Notes: generated by a model from the sequence alone, not told the origin. Shown: positions 50,816-61,085, counted from the stretch's first letter. The stretch: DNA of 64,000 bases from Massilia aurea (GCF_014200505.1 NZ_JACHBX010000003.1:666423-730422), one strand, 5' to 3'. Made by a program: numbers and translations.

Positions 50816-53728
50816 TCAGAACTTGTAGTTGGCGCCGAACTGGTAGGTGCGGCCGTAGTCGACGCGACGGGTGATCGAATCGCTGCTGTTCGTGTACTCC
50901 TGGTACGGCGCATTGTTCCAGTTGTTGGCCTGGGCAAACACCGACAAGCCTTTGGCGAAGCCCGACTGGATTTCATACGACAGCTGGAAGTCGACGATCG
51001 TCTCGCCCTTCACGAACGTGTACTGCAGCGTGTCCGAGAAGTCCGGCGACTGGCCCAGGAAGTCCGAACGCTTGCGCGCTGCGGCGGCGATCTGGAAGCC
51101 GTACTTTTCGTAGTACACGCGCAGGTTGCTGACCTTGCGCGACAGACCCGGCAGCGGGATCGACTGCGCCGACGTCTGCACGTTGCCAAATCCCAGGGCC
51201 GGGATATCGATCGCCGAGCTGGTGAACGAGTGGTTGGCCATGATGCCGAAGCCGTCCAGCCAGTCGCTGACCATGTTCAGCGGAATATTCACGGCCAGCT
51301 CGTAGCCCTTGATGCTGCCGCCGTTACCATTTTCAGGACGGTTCAGCACGCCAACGGTCGAGCCGGCGAAGTCGCCGGTGGTCGGCAGCGGCGTGGTCGA
51401 GGTCGTCCATGGCGCGAAGTCGTATTCCGACGGCGTGCGCAGGATGAACGTGTCGAGCTTCTTGTAGAACACGGCCGCGCTGACATAGCCCTTCTTCGCG
51501 AAGTACTTTTCGTACGACAGGTCGAACGCCTTGGCCTTGAACGGCTTGAGCCCCGGGTTACCGCCGCCACCGCTGATGAACGGGTTGGTCACGCCGGTGT
51601 TCACGCCAAAGCCGATGCCGCCGCGCAGGTCGTCCAGGTTCGGACGCGACAGCACTTGCGCCAGACCCATGCGCAGCACCTGGTCATTCTTCAGGTCGAA
51701 CGACAGGTTCAGGCTTGGCAGCACGTCCCAGTAGCTGACGCTGTCGACGACGCGCACTGCCGGGCAGGCATCGGCAGTTTCGCCGGTGCAGTTGCCGCTG
51801 TTGTAGCCGCCGCCCGTCTGCTTCGTGTGCACGAACTGCGTTCCGACGTTACCGCGGTATTCGAAGCCGAACAGCTCGCCGTTCAGGTCGCCCATCAGGT
51901 AAGCGGTCTGGACCGTTTCCTTGACATCCCAGAACTTGGTCAGGATGTCGGCGTTGACCTTCGTGGCCAGCTGGTACACGGTGCCGAGCGAGCCGGACGG
52001 ATTCCACGTGGCGATCGGAAGACCGGTGGTGCCGGCAACGCCGGTACCCGTGCCCGGCATCGTCTGCGCAGCGAACTGGGCGCCGCCCAGGATTTCGAGA
52101 CGGCCTTCTTCGCCGCTGCGCGCTTTTTCACGGTCGGTGAAGTTGTAGCCGAACTGCACGGCCGACATCGGGCCCCACTCCACCGGACGCTTGGCGTTCA
52201 GGCGGATCGCCTTGAGCGTGTCTTCCACGTACGGCTGGGCCAGGTAACCGGCTTGCGGCAGGATGTTGGTGGCGGTGCCCGACCAGCCGTTCACGTCGGT
52301 CAGTTGTGCAACCGCGCGGTCCGAATAGTTCAGGCCAGTGCGCCAGGCGACGTCGGTGAAATTGCCGCCGTTAAAACCGGTCCACGAGATCGTGTCCAGC
52401 GGATTTGCATTGCCCGGCAGGCCAGCGGTGGTCTCGTAACGCGCGCTCAGCTTGGTCGCTTTCGACCACGTGATGTCAGCGCTGGTGCTCCAGTCGCCCA
52501 GCTTCAGTTCGTTCTTCCAGCCGACCGTCTTCAGGTCGTCTTCCGACGTCTCGACGTGGTTACGCACCACGCCCTTGTAGTTGGTCAGCGTGCCGCTGGT
52601 GGCGACACCGTTCTGCACGACGACGTTCTGCAGCACGCCGGCCGGGTCATACAGGCCCGACGTGTTCGAGCCGACCGCGCCTTCGAAACCGCTGCGCTTC
52701 AGGCCCGTCTCGCCGGCCGAATAGAACAGGTCGAGGGTCGAACGGAAATCGCGGTTCGGACGGAACTGCAGCGACATGAAGGCGCCGTCACGCTTGTGCG
52801 ACGTCGATTCGGTGTCGGCGGTAAAGCCCAGTGGCACCAGCACGTTCTGGCCATTGAATGGCAGAGCTGCCGTGTTGCCGCCCCAGGCGTCGAACTTGCG
52901 CTGCTCGCCGCCGGTTTCGTCGTACGACGTGATGCCCAGCGCGATGCCGAACTTGCGGTCGGCGAACTGGTCGATGTACGAGAACGAGACGCGGTCGCCG
53001 CTGCCTTCTTCGGCAGTGCGCACGCCCAGGCGGCTGCGCTTGTAGTTGGCGGCGATGACGCGCTTGCCGAAGTCCAGCGGCTGCACGGTTTTCAGGTCGA
53101 TCGTCGCGGCCAGGCCCTGGCCGATGACGCTTGCGTCCGGCGTCTTGTAGATCACGACGCCGCCCATCAGCTCGGACGGGAACAGGTCGAATTCAGGATT
53201 GCGGGCATTGCCGGTCGAGGCCATTTCGCGGCCGTTGAGCAGCGTGCCGTTGAAGCTTGGCGACAGGCCGCGCACCGAGATTTCCGATGCACGTCCCGAA
53301 CCGCGGCTGCGCTGGGCGGTCACGCCCGGCAGGCGCGCGATCGATTCGGCAACCGACGTGTCCGGCAACTTGCCGATGTCTTCGGCCGAGATCGCTTCAA
53401 CGATCGAGTTCGAATTGCGCTTGATCGAGATGGCCGCTTCGATGCCGGTACGGATGCCGGTCACGGTCACTTTCGAGACGGCGCTGTTCGGGAACGCGGT
53501 GGGTGCGGCGGCCGGCGCTTCTTCCGGCGTCTGCACCGTGGCGGCTGCCACGGGGGTGTTTGGTGCGACGGGGGTGGCTTCTTCGCTGCCCGAGGCTTGC
53601 GCATACGCGTTACCTGCCAGGACCGACAGCAGCACGGCGCAACCGGCGGCGAACGGGTTCAACGGGAATGCAAAGGTGGCTGCAGTACGGCGACGGGCCT
53701 GGGTGGCCCGGGTGGCGGTGGCGTTCAT
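50816..53728 (-). CDS. TonB-dependent receptor 2 (Xanthomonas/Caulobacter type)
   Basis: The 970-residue outer-membrane receptor has a long signal region (cleavage near A-Y-A-Q at about 45) and a Pro/Ala-rich periplasmic stretch (about 45-80). The plug (V-T-G-I-R-T-G-I-E-A-A, E-D-I-G-K-L-P-D-T-S-V-A-E-S-I-A-R-L-P-G) and a full barrel ending F-G-A-N-Y-K-F follow. It is related to receptor 1 but clearly distinct, so the pair may bind different glucans. GAGGAG precedes the ATG. It is divergent from the SusA-like enzyme gene, with which it probably shares regulation. Confidence 0.9.
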   Translation of the reverse strand: MNATATRATQARRRTAATFAFPLNPFAAGCAVLLSVLAGNAYAQASGSEEATPVAPNTPVAAATVQTPEEAPAAAPTAFPNSAVSKVTVTGIRTGIEAAISIKRNSNSIVEAISAEDIGKLPDTSVAESIARLPGVTAQRSRGSGRASEISVRGLSPSFNGTLLNGREMASTGNARNPEFDLFPSELMGGVVIYKTPDASVIGQGLAATIDLKTVQPLDFGKRVIAANYKRSRLGVRTAEEGSGDRVSFSYIDQFADRKFGIALGITSYDETGGEQRKFDAWGGNTAALPFNGQNVLVPLGFTADTESTSHKRDGAFMSLQFRPNRDFRSTLDLFYSAGETGLKRSGFEGAVGSNTSGLYDPAGVLQNVVVQNGVATSGTLTNYKGVVRNHVETSEDDLKTVGWKNELKLGDWSTSADITWSKATKLSARYETTAGLPGNANPLDTISWTGFNGGNFTDVAWRTGLNYSDRAVAQLTDVNGWSGTATNILPQAGYLAQPYVEDTLKAIRLNAKRPVEWGPMSAVQFGYNFTDREKARSGEEGRLEILGGAQFAAQTMPGTGTGVAGTTGLPIATWNPSGSLGTVYQLATKVNADILTKFWDVKETVQTAYLMGDLNGELFGFEYRGNVGTQFVHTKQTGGGYNSGNCTGETADACPAVRVVDSVSYWDVLPSLNLSFDLKNDQVLRMGLAQVLSRPNLDDLRGGIGFGVNTGVTNPFISGGGGNPGLKPFKAKAFDLSYEKYFAKKGYVSAAVFYKKLDTFILRTPSEYDFAPWTTSTTPLPTTGDFAGSTVGVLNRPENGNGGSIKGYELAVNIPLNMVSDWLDGFGIMANHSFTSSAIDIPALGFGNVQTSAQSIPLPGLSRKVSNLRVYYEKYGFQIAAAARKRSDFLGQSPDFSDTLQYTFVKGETIVDFQLSYEIQSGFAKGLSVFAQANNWNNAPYQEYTNSSDSITRRVDYGRTYQFGANYKF

Positions 53729-53765
53729 GTGTCTCCTCGGTTTTTCTTAACTGCCCGTTACGGCT

Positions 53766-53781
53766 CTGTACTAAAACTAGA
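53766..53781 (-). promoter_or_regulatory. Motif shared by both TonB-receptor upstream regions (site 2)
   Basis: On the reverse strand TCTAGTTTTAGTACAG, 38-53 bases before receptor 2; 15 of 16 bases agree with the site at 50464-50479. Confidence 0.5.
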
Positions 53782-53840
53782 ACCGGAACAGGCAGCAATG
53801 TGTGGCGAGGATCATGGCATGCTTTGCACGACAACAACAT

Positions 53841-53866
53841 TGTGTACGTTGTACTTGGGCTACACA
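53841..53866. promoter_or_regulatory. Palindromic site in the receptor 2 / SusA-like divergent region
   Basis: TGTGTA (53841-53846) and TACACA (53861-53866) enclose a GTAC-GTT-GTAC palindrome (53844-53854). It lies midway in the 385-base divergent gap and could be a regulator site for both genes. No other element stands out in the gap. Confidence 0.35.
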
Positions 53867-54113
53867 TTTGCGGCGTTTTCAGCGCCTTAAAAGACTTTCG
53901 CACCGAATCTGAAGGTAATCTGAAGGTTGGCCCGTCTTGAGCCTATGTAGTCGGGGTGAAATCGAATCCGCCCCGCATGATTGTTGGGCAGCAGGGTTTA
54001 TAGTAACCTTCCATCAACACAACAATTACCGGCCCCGCGTTCCAGCGTCGACATGCAGACCCTGTAGTCCAACTACGTCAGCAGTAGTACGACTGGTACC
54101 AGCCCAAGAACCC

Positions 54114-55967
54114 ATGAGACAACTCCTCGCCACCATCGTGCTCGGCAGCGCTTCGCTTGCCGCCTTCGCCCAGGCTCCGGCCATCGACCGCATGGAGCCG
54201 CCGTTCTGGTGGGCCGGCATGCACGACAACAAGGTTCAGCTGATGGTGCATGGCGAGGCGATTGGCGATCTGACGCCGACACTGACCTACCCCGGCGCGC
54301 GTATTGCATCGGTCACGCGCACACCGAACCGCAACTACCTGTTCATCGACCTCGTACTCGACGCGAAGGTGGAGCCCGGTACGTTCGACATCACGTTCAG
54401 CGGCGCCGGCCGCACGACCACGCATGCCTACCGCCTGCTGGCGCGCGATCCGGGTTCTGCCACGCGCCAGGGTTTTTCCAGCAAGGATGCGATCTACCAG
54501 ATCATGCCGGACCGCTTCGCCAATGGCGACCCGTCCAACGACAACGTCGCCGGCATGCTCGACAAGGCCGACCGCAAGGGCGGCCTGGGCCGCCACGGTG
54601 GCGACATCCAGGGCGCGATCAACCACCTGGATTACATCGCGGACATGGGCTTCACGCAGCTGTGGCCGACGCCGCTCATCGAGAACAATATGCCGGGCTA
54701 CTCGTACCATGGCTACGCGGCCACGGACCTGTACAAGATCGACCCGCGCTACGGCAGCAACGAAGACTTCGTGCGCCTGTCGACCGAAGCGAAGAAACGC
54801 GGCATCGGCATCATTCAGGACGTGGTGCTGTCGCACATCGGTTCGCACCACTGGTGGATGAAGGACGTGCCGGCGCCGGACTGGATCAACTACAACGACA
54901 AGTTTGTCCCGACCCAGCACTACCACACGGCGGTGCAGGACCCGTACGGCTCGAAGGAAGACGCCGACAACTTCACGCGCGGCTGGTTCGTCAAGAGCAT
55001 GCCCGACCTGAACCAGTCCAATCCGCTGCTGGCCAACTACATCATCCAGAACAACATCTGGTGGATCGAATACGCGAAGCTCTCGGGCCTGCGCATCGAC
55101 ACCTTCGGCTATTCGGACAGCGCATTTTTGTCGGAGTACACCCGCCGCATCATGGCCGAATACCCGAACCTGAACCTGGTCGGCGAAGAGTGGAGCATCA
55201 AGGTGCCGGTCGTGGCGCGCTGGCAGCGCGGCAAGGACAACTTCGACGGCTACCGCGCCTACATGCCGAGCATGATGGACTTCCCGGTGGCCGAGGCGAT
55301 GCGTACCGCGCTGGCGGACAAGAAAGGCGGCAACGTGTTCTCGGACGTCTACGAGATGCTGTCGCTCGACTACCTGTATCCCGAGCCAGGCAATCTGGTG
55401 CTGTTCGCCGACAACCACGACATGTCGCGCATCTATAGCGTCGCCGGCGAAGACTTCGACAAGTACAAGATGGCGATGGTGTTCATGATGACCGCGCCGC
55501 GCATCCCGCAGTTCTACGTGGGCGACGAGCTGCTGTTTACCAGCCCGACGAAAGACCGCGACGACGCCAGCTACCGCATCCCGTTCCCGGGCGGCTGGGC
55601 CGGCGACAAGGTCAACGCCTTTACCGGCACGGGCCTGAAGGACAAGCCGCGCGCGGCGCAAGCCTTCGTGCGAAAGCTGACGAACTGGCGCAAGAGCCAG
55701 CCGGTGATCCACAGCGGCCGCATGATGCATTACGGGCCGCAGAACAATACCTACGTCTACTTCCGCTACAACGCGGACAAGAAGGTGCTGGTCGCGTTCA
55801 ACAACAACGCGAAAGAAATGGCGCTCGATGTCGACCGTTTCCGCGAAATGCTCACGGGCGTGACCAGCGGCGTGGATGTCCTGACCGGCAAGACGTTCGA
55901 CCTGCGCTCGACGCTGACCCTGCCCCCACGTGCTTCGGTGATCCTGGAGCTGGAGACGCCACGATGA
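54114..55967 (+). CDS. SusA-like secreted GH13 enzyme (neopullulanase/cyclomaltodextrinase type)
   Basis: The 617-residue enzyme has a signal peptide (1-20, ending A-F-A-Q) and an N-terminal beta-sandwich (about 20-120; I-D-R-M-E-P-P-F-W-W-A-G-M). The GH13 barrel has Asp in L-R-I-D-T-F-G-Y (about 327), Glu in V-G-E-E-W (about 357) and Asp in D-N-H-D-M-S (about 436). It closely follows the layout of Bacteroides SusA, a periplasmic neopullulanase that cuts starch oligosaccharides. The gene is divergent from TonB receptor 2 and overlaps the next gene by ATGA. Its own ribosome site is weak. Confidence 0.92.
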   Translation: MRQLLATIVLGSASLAAFAQAPAIDRMEPPFWWAGMHDNKVQLMVHGEAIGDLTPTLTYPGARIASVTRTPNRNYLFIDLVLDAKVEPGTFDITFSGAGRTTTHAYRLLARDPGSATRQGFSSKDAIYQIMPDRFANGDPSNDNVAGMLDKADRKGGLGRHGGDIQGAINHLDYIADMGFTQLWPTPLIENNMPGYSYHGYAATDLYKIDPRYGSNEDFVRLSTEAKKRGIGIIQDVVLSHIGSHHWWMKDVPAPDWINYNDKFVPTQHYHTAVQDPYGSKEDADNFTRGWFVKSMPDLNQSNPLLANYIIQNNIWWIEYAKLSGLRIDTFGYSDSAFLSEYTRRIMAEYPNLNLVGEEWSIKVPVVARWQRGKDNFDGYRAYMPSMMDFPVAEAMRTALADKKGGNVFSDVYEMLSLDYLYPEPGNLVLFADNHDMSRIYSVAGEDFDKYKMAMVFMMTAPRIPQFYVGDELLFTSPTKDRDDASYRIPFPGGWAGDKVNAFTGTGLKDKPRAAQAFVRKLTNWRKSQPVIHSGRMMHYGPQNNTYVYFRYNADKKVLVAFNNNAKEMALDVDRFREMLTGVTSGVDVLTGKTFDLRSTLTLPPRASVILELETPR

Positions 55968-58870
55968 TGCGCAGCGCCATCGCACTGGCCGCCCTCCTCG
56001 CCTGCGGCGCCGCCCACGCGCAGTCGGATGCCGCGTTGTTCGTGCGCGGTGCGTTCAATGGCTGGGGGACGGCCGATGCGCTGGCGCCCAAGGGCAAGGG
56101 CATTTACCAGGCCGATATCGCTGTCGCGCCGGGTAACCACGCCTTCAAACTCGGTAGCAGCGACTGGGCTGCCGAGTGGGTGATCGATCCGGACAAGAGC
56201 GTCAACGTGGCGCCCGACACCGCGTACCAGCTCGAACGCTTATCTGGACCCGAGACCTTCCTGTTCGTGCGCACGTCCGGCACCTACCGCTTCACGCTGG
56301 ACGCGAGCGATCCGGCCAAACCTGCGCTGAAGGTCACGCGTCTTCCCGATGCCGACCGTGCCAACGCGCCCGATCCGCATGCGGGCCATGCTGCCGTCGC
56401 CACGCAAGCCTGGGCAACGTGGGACGGCAAGACCGAGACGGTGCGCTACTCGACGCCGGATGCCCAGGCGCTGCTCCGCCAGTACGTCCAGTCGAGCACG
56501 ATGAGCTTGCGCGATCCCGGTCCCCAGCATGTCGCGTACGCCGAGCAGGAAGGCTTGCCGCGCGCCCGCACCGGCAACCTCGCCTTCGACGCGCTGTTCG
56601 CGCTGGCCGGCGCCGAGATGCGCCTCAATTCGGTCAGCCAGATCAAGGACGGCAACTACAACGGCGGCAACGCCATCGATTGCGACTGCTTCTCCACCGG
56701 CGAGAAGTGGGCGTATGTCTGGACGCGCGACCTGTCGTATGCGGCCGACCTGGGCCTGGCCCTGCTCGACCCGCAGCGCGTGCGCAATTCGCTCGATTTC
56801 AAGCTGTCGGGCTGGCGCGCCGGCGTCACGCCGGTGACGCAGATCCCTGCCACGGCGGACGGCCTGCAGATCGTGCAGGACACCGGCAGCGGCGGCAGCT
56901 GGCCGGTCAGCACCGACCGCCTGACATGGGCCTTTGCAGCCGAAGAGACGCTGCGCACGCTGCCCGCTGCCGAGCGCGCGGCGTTCGCCAGCAAAGCGTT
57001 AAAGGCGCTGTCGAACACACTCGAGATCGACCGTGTGGCAGCGTTCGACACAGCCACGGGCCTGTACACGGGCGAAGAATCGTTCCTCGACTGGCGCGAC
57101 CAGACTTACGCTGCGTGGATGCCGGGCGATCTGGCGTCGATGGCCAGTTCGAAGGCGCTGTCGACCAACGTCGTCATCTTCCAGGCGCTCAAGCTGGCGG
57201 CGCAACTGGCGCGCGAACAGCGCGATGCAGCCAGGGCCGAGCGCTACACGCGCTGGGCATCGGCGCTGAAACGCGCGATCAACAAAGAGCTCTGGCTGGC
57301 CGACGAAGGCATGTACAGCAGCCTCACCGCCGGCCACCTGGACGGCGCGCCGCTGCACAAGTTCGACTGGCTCGGCCAGGCGCTGGCGATTGTCAGCGGC
57401 GTCGCCGATGACAGGCAGACGGCGTCGATCCTGGCGCGCTATCCGCATGGCCCAATGGGCGCGCCCGTGATCTGGCCGCAGCAGATCGGCGCGCCGGTGT
57501 ATCACAACCGCGCCATCTGGCCCTTCGTCACCGCGTACGGCTTGCGCGCTGCGGTGCAGGGCAAGAACGCGGCGGTGGCCGATGCCGCCTACGCAACGCT
57601 GATGCGCGGCGCAGCGGTGAATTTGTCGAACATGGAAAACCTCGAGTGGTTGTCGGGCCAGCCGCTGCTGCTCGACGAGAAGACCCCGGCGCTGAGCGGC
57701 CCCGTGATCAACTCGCGCCGCCAGTTATGGTCAGTGGGCGGGTATCTGGGCATGGTGATCGACAATGTGTTCGGCGTGACCGTGCAGGACGATGGCATCG
57801 CGCTGCGCCCGTTCGTGACGGCCAAGCTGCGGCGCGAGACCTTTGGCGCGACGAACGAAATTGCGCTGCACGATCTGCGCCTGCACGGCAAGCGCATCGA
57901 CGTGGTGCTGCGCCTGCCGCCAGCGGCCGGAGGCGACGGCTATCACCGGGTCGAGCGCATTCTGTTGAACGGCAAGCAGGTCGGGGACACGCTGCGTACG
58001 GGTGATTTGCAGGCCGAAAACCGCATCGAGATCGTGCTGGGCAAACTCGTCGCCGGCGCGCAGGGCATCCGCCGCGTGCAGGCCAATCCGTATGAAGAAT
58101 CGTCCGTCACGTTCGGGCCGCGCGAACCGGTGATCGCGGCGCTGACGCGTGCATCGTCCGGCGCCGTGGGGTTGACGATCGGCGCGAACGGGAATGCGGC
58201 GGGTGTGATCTACCGCGTCTACCGCGATGGCAAACTGGTGGCCGACAAGCTGCCGGCCGGCGCCTGGACCGACGACAAGGCCGGCGTGGCGTCGTGCTAT
58301 GCGGCAGAGGCACGCTTTGCCGACAGCGGCAATGTCAGTCACCACAGCCAGCCGCGCTGCATCGACGCAGTGGCTGGTGCTGGCGTCGACATCGGTGTCA
58401 CCGACCCGCGCGTGACGTCGAACCTGACAACCACGGCGCCGGATGCGCGCTTTTCACTACCCGCGATCCGCGACTGGGGCCGGCCGCAAGACCGCTTTGC
58501 CGTGGACGGGATGCGTGTCGAAAGCGCAGGCGATTACCGGGTTCAGGTGCGCTATCACAATGGGGCGAATCAGGTGAATCTGGGGATCAGCGGCGGCGTG
58601 AAGTGGCTGGCATTGAAGAATGGCGCTGGCAAGGTCGTGGCCCAGGGCGTGATCCAGTTGCCGCATGCGCCGCTGTTCAAGGGCGCGACGCCAACCGTGT
58701 ATTCGACGCCGCTGGCCGCGCGCCTGCAGGCCGGCAGCTACCGCCTGGAGATGACGGACTTCTACAATATGAGCTACCTGGAGAGCAACCGCACCTTCAC
58801 GGGCGCCGGTGGCGCTGAACCGGCGAACCGGTTCGACATCCATGGCGTGCGCTTGCTGCGGGTGAAATAA
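55964..58870 (+). CDS. Secreted putative six-hairpin glycosidase with N-terminal starch-binding-like domain
   Basis: The 968-residue protein has a signal peptide (1-20, ending A-H-A-Q). An X25-like domain (about 22-125: L-F-V-R-G-A-F-N-G-W-G) resembling those of pullulanases follows. Residues 150-640 form an alpha-helical region with W-T-R-D-L-S-Y-A-A-D-L near 253, as in (alpha/alpha)6-barrel glycosidases. Beta-sandwich regions make up the C-terminus. Exact family and bond specificity are not certain; a glucoamylase- or debranching-like activity is inferred. It overlaps the SusA-like gene by ATGA and is surely co-expressed with it, so both should work on the same glucan. Confidence 0.78.
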   Translation: MMRSAIALAALLACGAAHAQSDAALFVRGAFNGWGTADALAPKGKGIYQADIAVAPGNHAFKLGSSDWAAEWVIDPDKSVNVAPDTAYQLERLSGPETFLFVRTSGTYRFTLDASDPAKPALKVTRLPDADRANAPDPHAGHAAVATQAWATWDGKTETVRYSTPDAQALLRQYVQSSTMSLRDPGPQHVAYAEQEGLPRARTGNLAFDALFALAGAEMRLNSVSQIKDGNYNGGNAIDCDCFSTGEKWAYVWTRDLSYAADLGLALLDPQRVRNSLDFKLSGWRAGVTPVTQIPATADGLQIVQDTGSGGSWPVSTDRLTWAFAAEETLRTLPAAERAAFASKALKALSNTLEIDRVAAFDTATGLYTGEESFLDWRDQTYAAWMPGDLASMASSKALSTNVVIFQALKLAAQLAREQRDAARAERYTRWASALKRAINKELWLADEGMYSSLTAGHLDGAPLHKFDWLGQALAIVSGVADDRQTASILARYPHGPMGAPVIWPQQIGAPVYHNRAIWPFVTAYGLRAAVQGKNAAVADAAYATLMRGAAVNLSNMENLEWLSGQPLLLDEKTPALSGPVINSRRQLWSVGGYLGMVIDNVFGVTVQDDGIALRPFVTAKLRRETFGATNEIALHDLRLHGKRIDVVLRLPPAAGGDGYHRVERILLNGKQVGDTLRTGDLQAENRIEIVLGKLVAGAQGIRRVQANPYEESSVTFGPREPVIAALTRASSGAVGLTIGANGNAAGVIYRVYRDGKLVADKLPAGAWTDDKAGVASCYAAEARFADSGNVSHHSQPRCIDAVAGAGVDIGVTDPRVTSNLTTTAPDARFSLPAIRDWGRPQDRFAVDGMRVESAGDYRVQVRYHNGANQVNLGISGGVKWLALKNGAGKVVAQGVIQLPHAPLFKGATPTVYSTPLAARLQAGSYRLEMTDFYNMSYLESNRTFTGAGGAEPANRFDIHGVRLLRVK

Positions 58871-58880
58871 GCCGGCTGGC

Positions 58881-59900
58881 TCAGGCAGCGTCGCCAGGTG
58901 TGGCGGCGGCTGCCTGTGGCGGCGCCAGCAACAGCTTGAGGCGCCCTTCCAGCACCCGGAACTCGAACGGCGTCGCCATCTGGCTGACCTCGCCATCGAC
59001 GGCGACCTTCAGGCGCTTGCGCCCGTACAGCGACGGCGTGCGCACGGTCATGCGCTTGAACGAAAACGCCACGACGTCGTCGGCGTTGCCCAGCTTGCCA
59101 AGCGCGCCGCGCACCAGCAGGCCCAGCAGCCCAAGTTTACCCATCGGCTTGGGCGCCAGCGCCGCCAGCTGGCCATCCTCGACCGCATCGGTCAACTGTT
59201 CCATGCCGACCTGCTCCATCTGCAGGCGATTGTTCCCCACGAACAGCGTCGTCGTGCGCAAACGCTGCTCTTTACCATCGAGCTCGAGCCGGATCTGCAG
59301 GTGGCGGTGCGCGCGCAGCGCCATCTTGATGGCCGACAGAAACGCGACCACGCGGCTACGGCCGAACTCGCGTTTGTCGTGCTCGCGCTCTTCGAGCAGC
59401 GCCGGATACAGGCCGACACTCGCATTGACCAGGAAGATCTTGTCGTTGAGCATGCCTACCTGCACCGGCTTGATTTTGGCTCGCAGCAGCGCGTGAACAG
59501 CCTCGGCCAGGTCTTCCGGAATCCCGTGGGTGCGACCGAAGTAGTTGAAGGTGCCCTGCGGCAGCACGCCAAACGCGCACCCGGCCAGCACCGCCTGGTG
59601 CGCGACCGTGTTGATAGTGCCATCGCCGCCAGCGGCCACCAGCACGCCACCGCTGGCGACGGCTTTGGCCGCCATGTCCTTGGCGATCTGTTCGATGCGC
59701 TCGGGCTCGTCCACCACTTCCAGATGGCACACGCGGCCACCGGCGTCCATGACCTCGTTGATCGTGGAGATGCGCATCTCGGTTTCGGAATGACCCGACC
59801 CCGCGTTCAGAACAATGAAGAAAGGAGCGTCAGGTAGCAACTCGGTGGCTGGCATCGCAGGGTCGATTCGGTAAGAGTGGTTGATCGAGAATGCAGCCAT
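58881..59900 (-). CDS. Diacylglycerol-kinase-family lipid kinase
   Basis: The 339-residue protein has the DAGK catalytic fold: F-I-V-L-N-A-G-S-G at the start, G-G-D-G-T-I-N-T-V-A (about 110) and G-V-L-P-Q-G-T-F-N-Y-F. These are the ATP-binding motifs of the YegS/DgkB group. It would phosphorylate a lipid or sphingosine-like substrate at the membrane. The ATG at 59900 was taken because family homology begins about residue 25; the longer frame to 60029 has no matching sequence. It ends convergently 10 bases from the glycosidase gene. Confidence 0.85.
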   Translation of the reverse strand: MAAFSINHSYRIDPAMPATELLPDAPFFIVLNAGSGHSETEMRISTINEVMDAGGRVCHLEVVDEPERIEQIAKDMAAKAVASGGVLVAAGGDGTINTVAHQAVLAGCAFGVLPQGTFNYFGRTHGIPEDLAEAVHALLRAKIKPVQVGMLNDKIFLVNASVGLYPALLEEREHDKREFGRSRVVAFLSAIKMALRAHRHLQIRLELDGKEQRLRTTTLFVGNNRLQMEQVGMEQLTDAVEDGQLAALAPKPMGKLGLLGLLVRGALGKLGNADDVVAFSFKRMTVRTPSLYGRKRLKVAVDGEVSQMATPFEFRVLEGRLKLLLAPPQAAAATPGDAA

Positions 59901-60098
59901 CGTATCACCGGCATTGACGCCGCTGGGTGCGTTACACAACGCTCGCGTGCAGGGGCCAGGACCCTGAGCGCAGCCTATGAACCATGAACGAATTTCATCG
60001 TTGAATGAGTTAACATCACTTTTATTCAATCGACTGGCTGGTCATAATCGACGGACCGGGCACACACAGGTGTGCTCTCAATCCCGGAGCAGCTGGCT

Positions 60099-61085
60099 AT
60101 GATGAATGAAGATTTTACGTTTGCGATCAAGACCGTTCGGTTCGATGAACATTACCGTCCGGCCGATGGCACGCGGATCACGACCAATTTCGCGAACCTG
60201 GCCCGGGGAGAACATCGGCAGGACAATCTGCGCAAGGCCTTGAACATGATGGACGCGCGTTTCAACGCGCTGGCCCAGGCGGACAATCCCAGGGGCGATC
60301 GTTATGCCCTCGAACTCGACATCGTGTCGGTCGAGATGGCGTTGTCGGTCGAAGGCGGTGGTGATGCGTTCCCGCTGATCGAAATCCTGAAAACCACGAT
60401 CGTCGATCGCGAGACCAACCAGCGCATCGAAGGCATCGCGGGAAATAATTTTTCCTCGTATGTGCGCGACTATGACTTCAGCGTCCTGCTGTCGGATCAC
60501 AACAAGGATCGACAGGAATTTGGCGTCCCGGAGAACTTTGGCGACCTGCACGGAAAGCTCTTCCAGTGCTTCATTGCGTCGGCGGCCTACAAGGAACATT
60601 TCGGCAAGCCGCCGGTGATCTGCCTGAGTATTTCAACCAACAAGACGTACCACCGCGCCGACCATCAGCATCCTGTACTGGGCGTGGAATACGTCCAGGA
60701 TGAACCCTCCCTGACCGACCAATACTTCAGCAAGATGGGACTGCGGGTGCGCTACTTCATGCCGCCCAATAGCGTTGCGCCACTGGCCTTCTATTTCGTC
60801 GGCGACCTGCTGGGCGACTACACCGATCTGGAACTGACAGGCACGGTCAGCACGATGGAGGCGTTTCAGAAGATTTACCGGCCCGAGATCTATAACGCCA
60901 ATGCTTCGGCAGCGAAACACTTTCAGCCGAAATTGAAACACCAGGATTATTCACTGACGCAGATCGTGTACGACCGGGAAGAGCGCAGCCAGCTCGCCGT
61001 CAAGCAGGGGAAATTTGCTGAAGAACATTTCATCAAACCATACCAGCCAATCCTCGAGCGCTGGGCAGCCAGCTACACCTTCTAA
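60099..61085 (+). CDS. mesX: MesX-like protein (DUF1852), partner of core methionine synthase
   Basis: The 328-residue protein matches DUF1852: N-E-D-F-T-F-A-I-K-T-V-R-F-D-E at the start, S-Y-V-R-D-Y-D-F-S-V in the middle and a C-terminal Y-Q-P-I-L-E-R-W. Members named MesX are needed for the function of the short methionine synthase MesD, and the pair works only under oxygen; the exact role of MesX is not known. It is 26 bases upstream of mesD, in one operon. GGAG lies nine bases before the ATG at 60099; the second ATG at 60102 is equally possible. Confidence 0.9.
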   Translation: MMNEDFTFAIKTVRFDEHYRPADGTRITTNFANLARGEHRQDNLRKALNMMDARFNALAQADNPRGDRYALELDIVSVEMALSVEGGGDAFPLIEILKTTIVDRETNQRIEGIAGNNFSSYVRDYDFSVLLSDHNKDRQEFGVPENFGDLHGKLFQCFIASAAYKEHFGKPPVICLSISTNKTYHRADHQHPVLGVEYVQDEPSLTDQYFSKMGLRVRYFMPPNSVAPLAFYFVGDLLGDYTDLELTGTVSTMEAFQKIYRPEIYNANASAAKHFQPKLKHQDYSLTQIVYDREERSQLAVKQGKFAEEHFIKPYQPILERWAASYTF

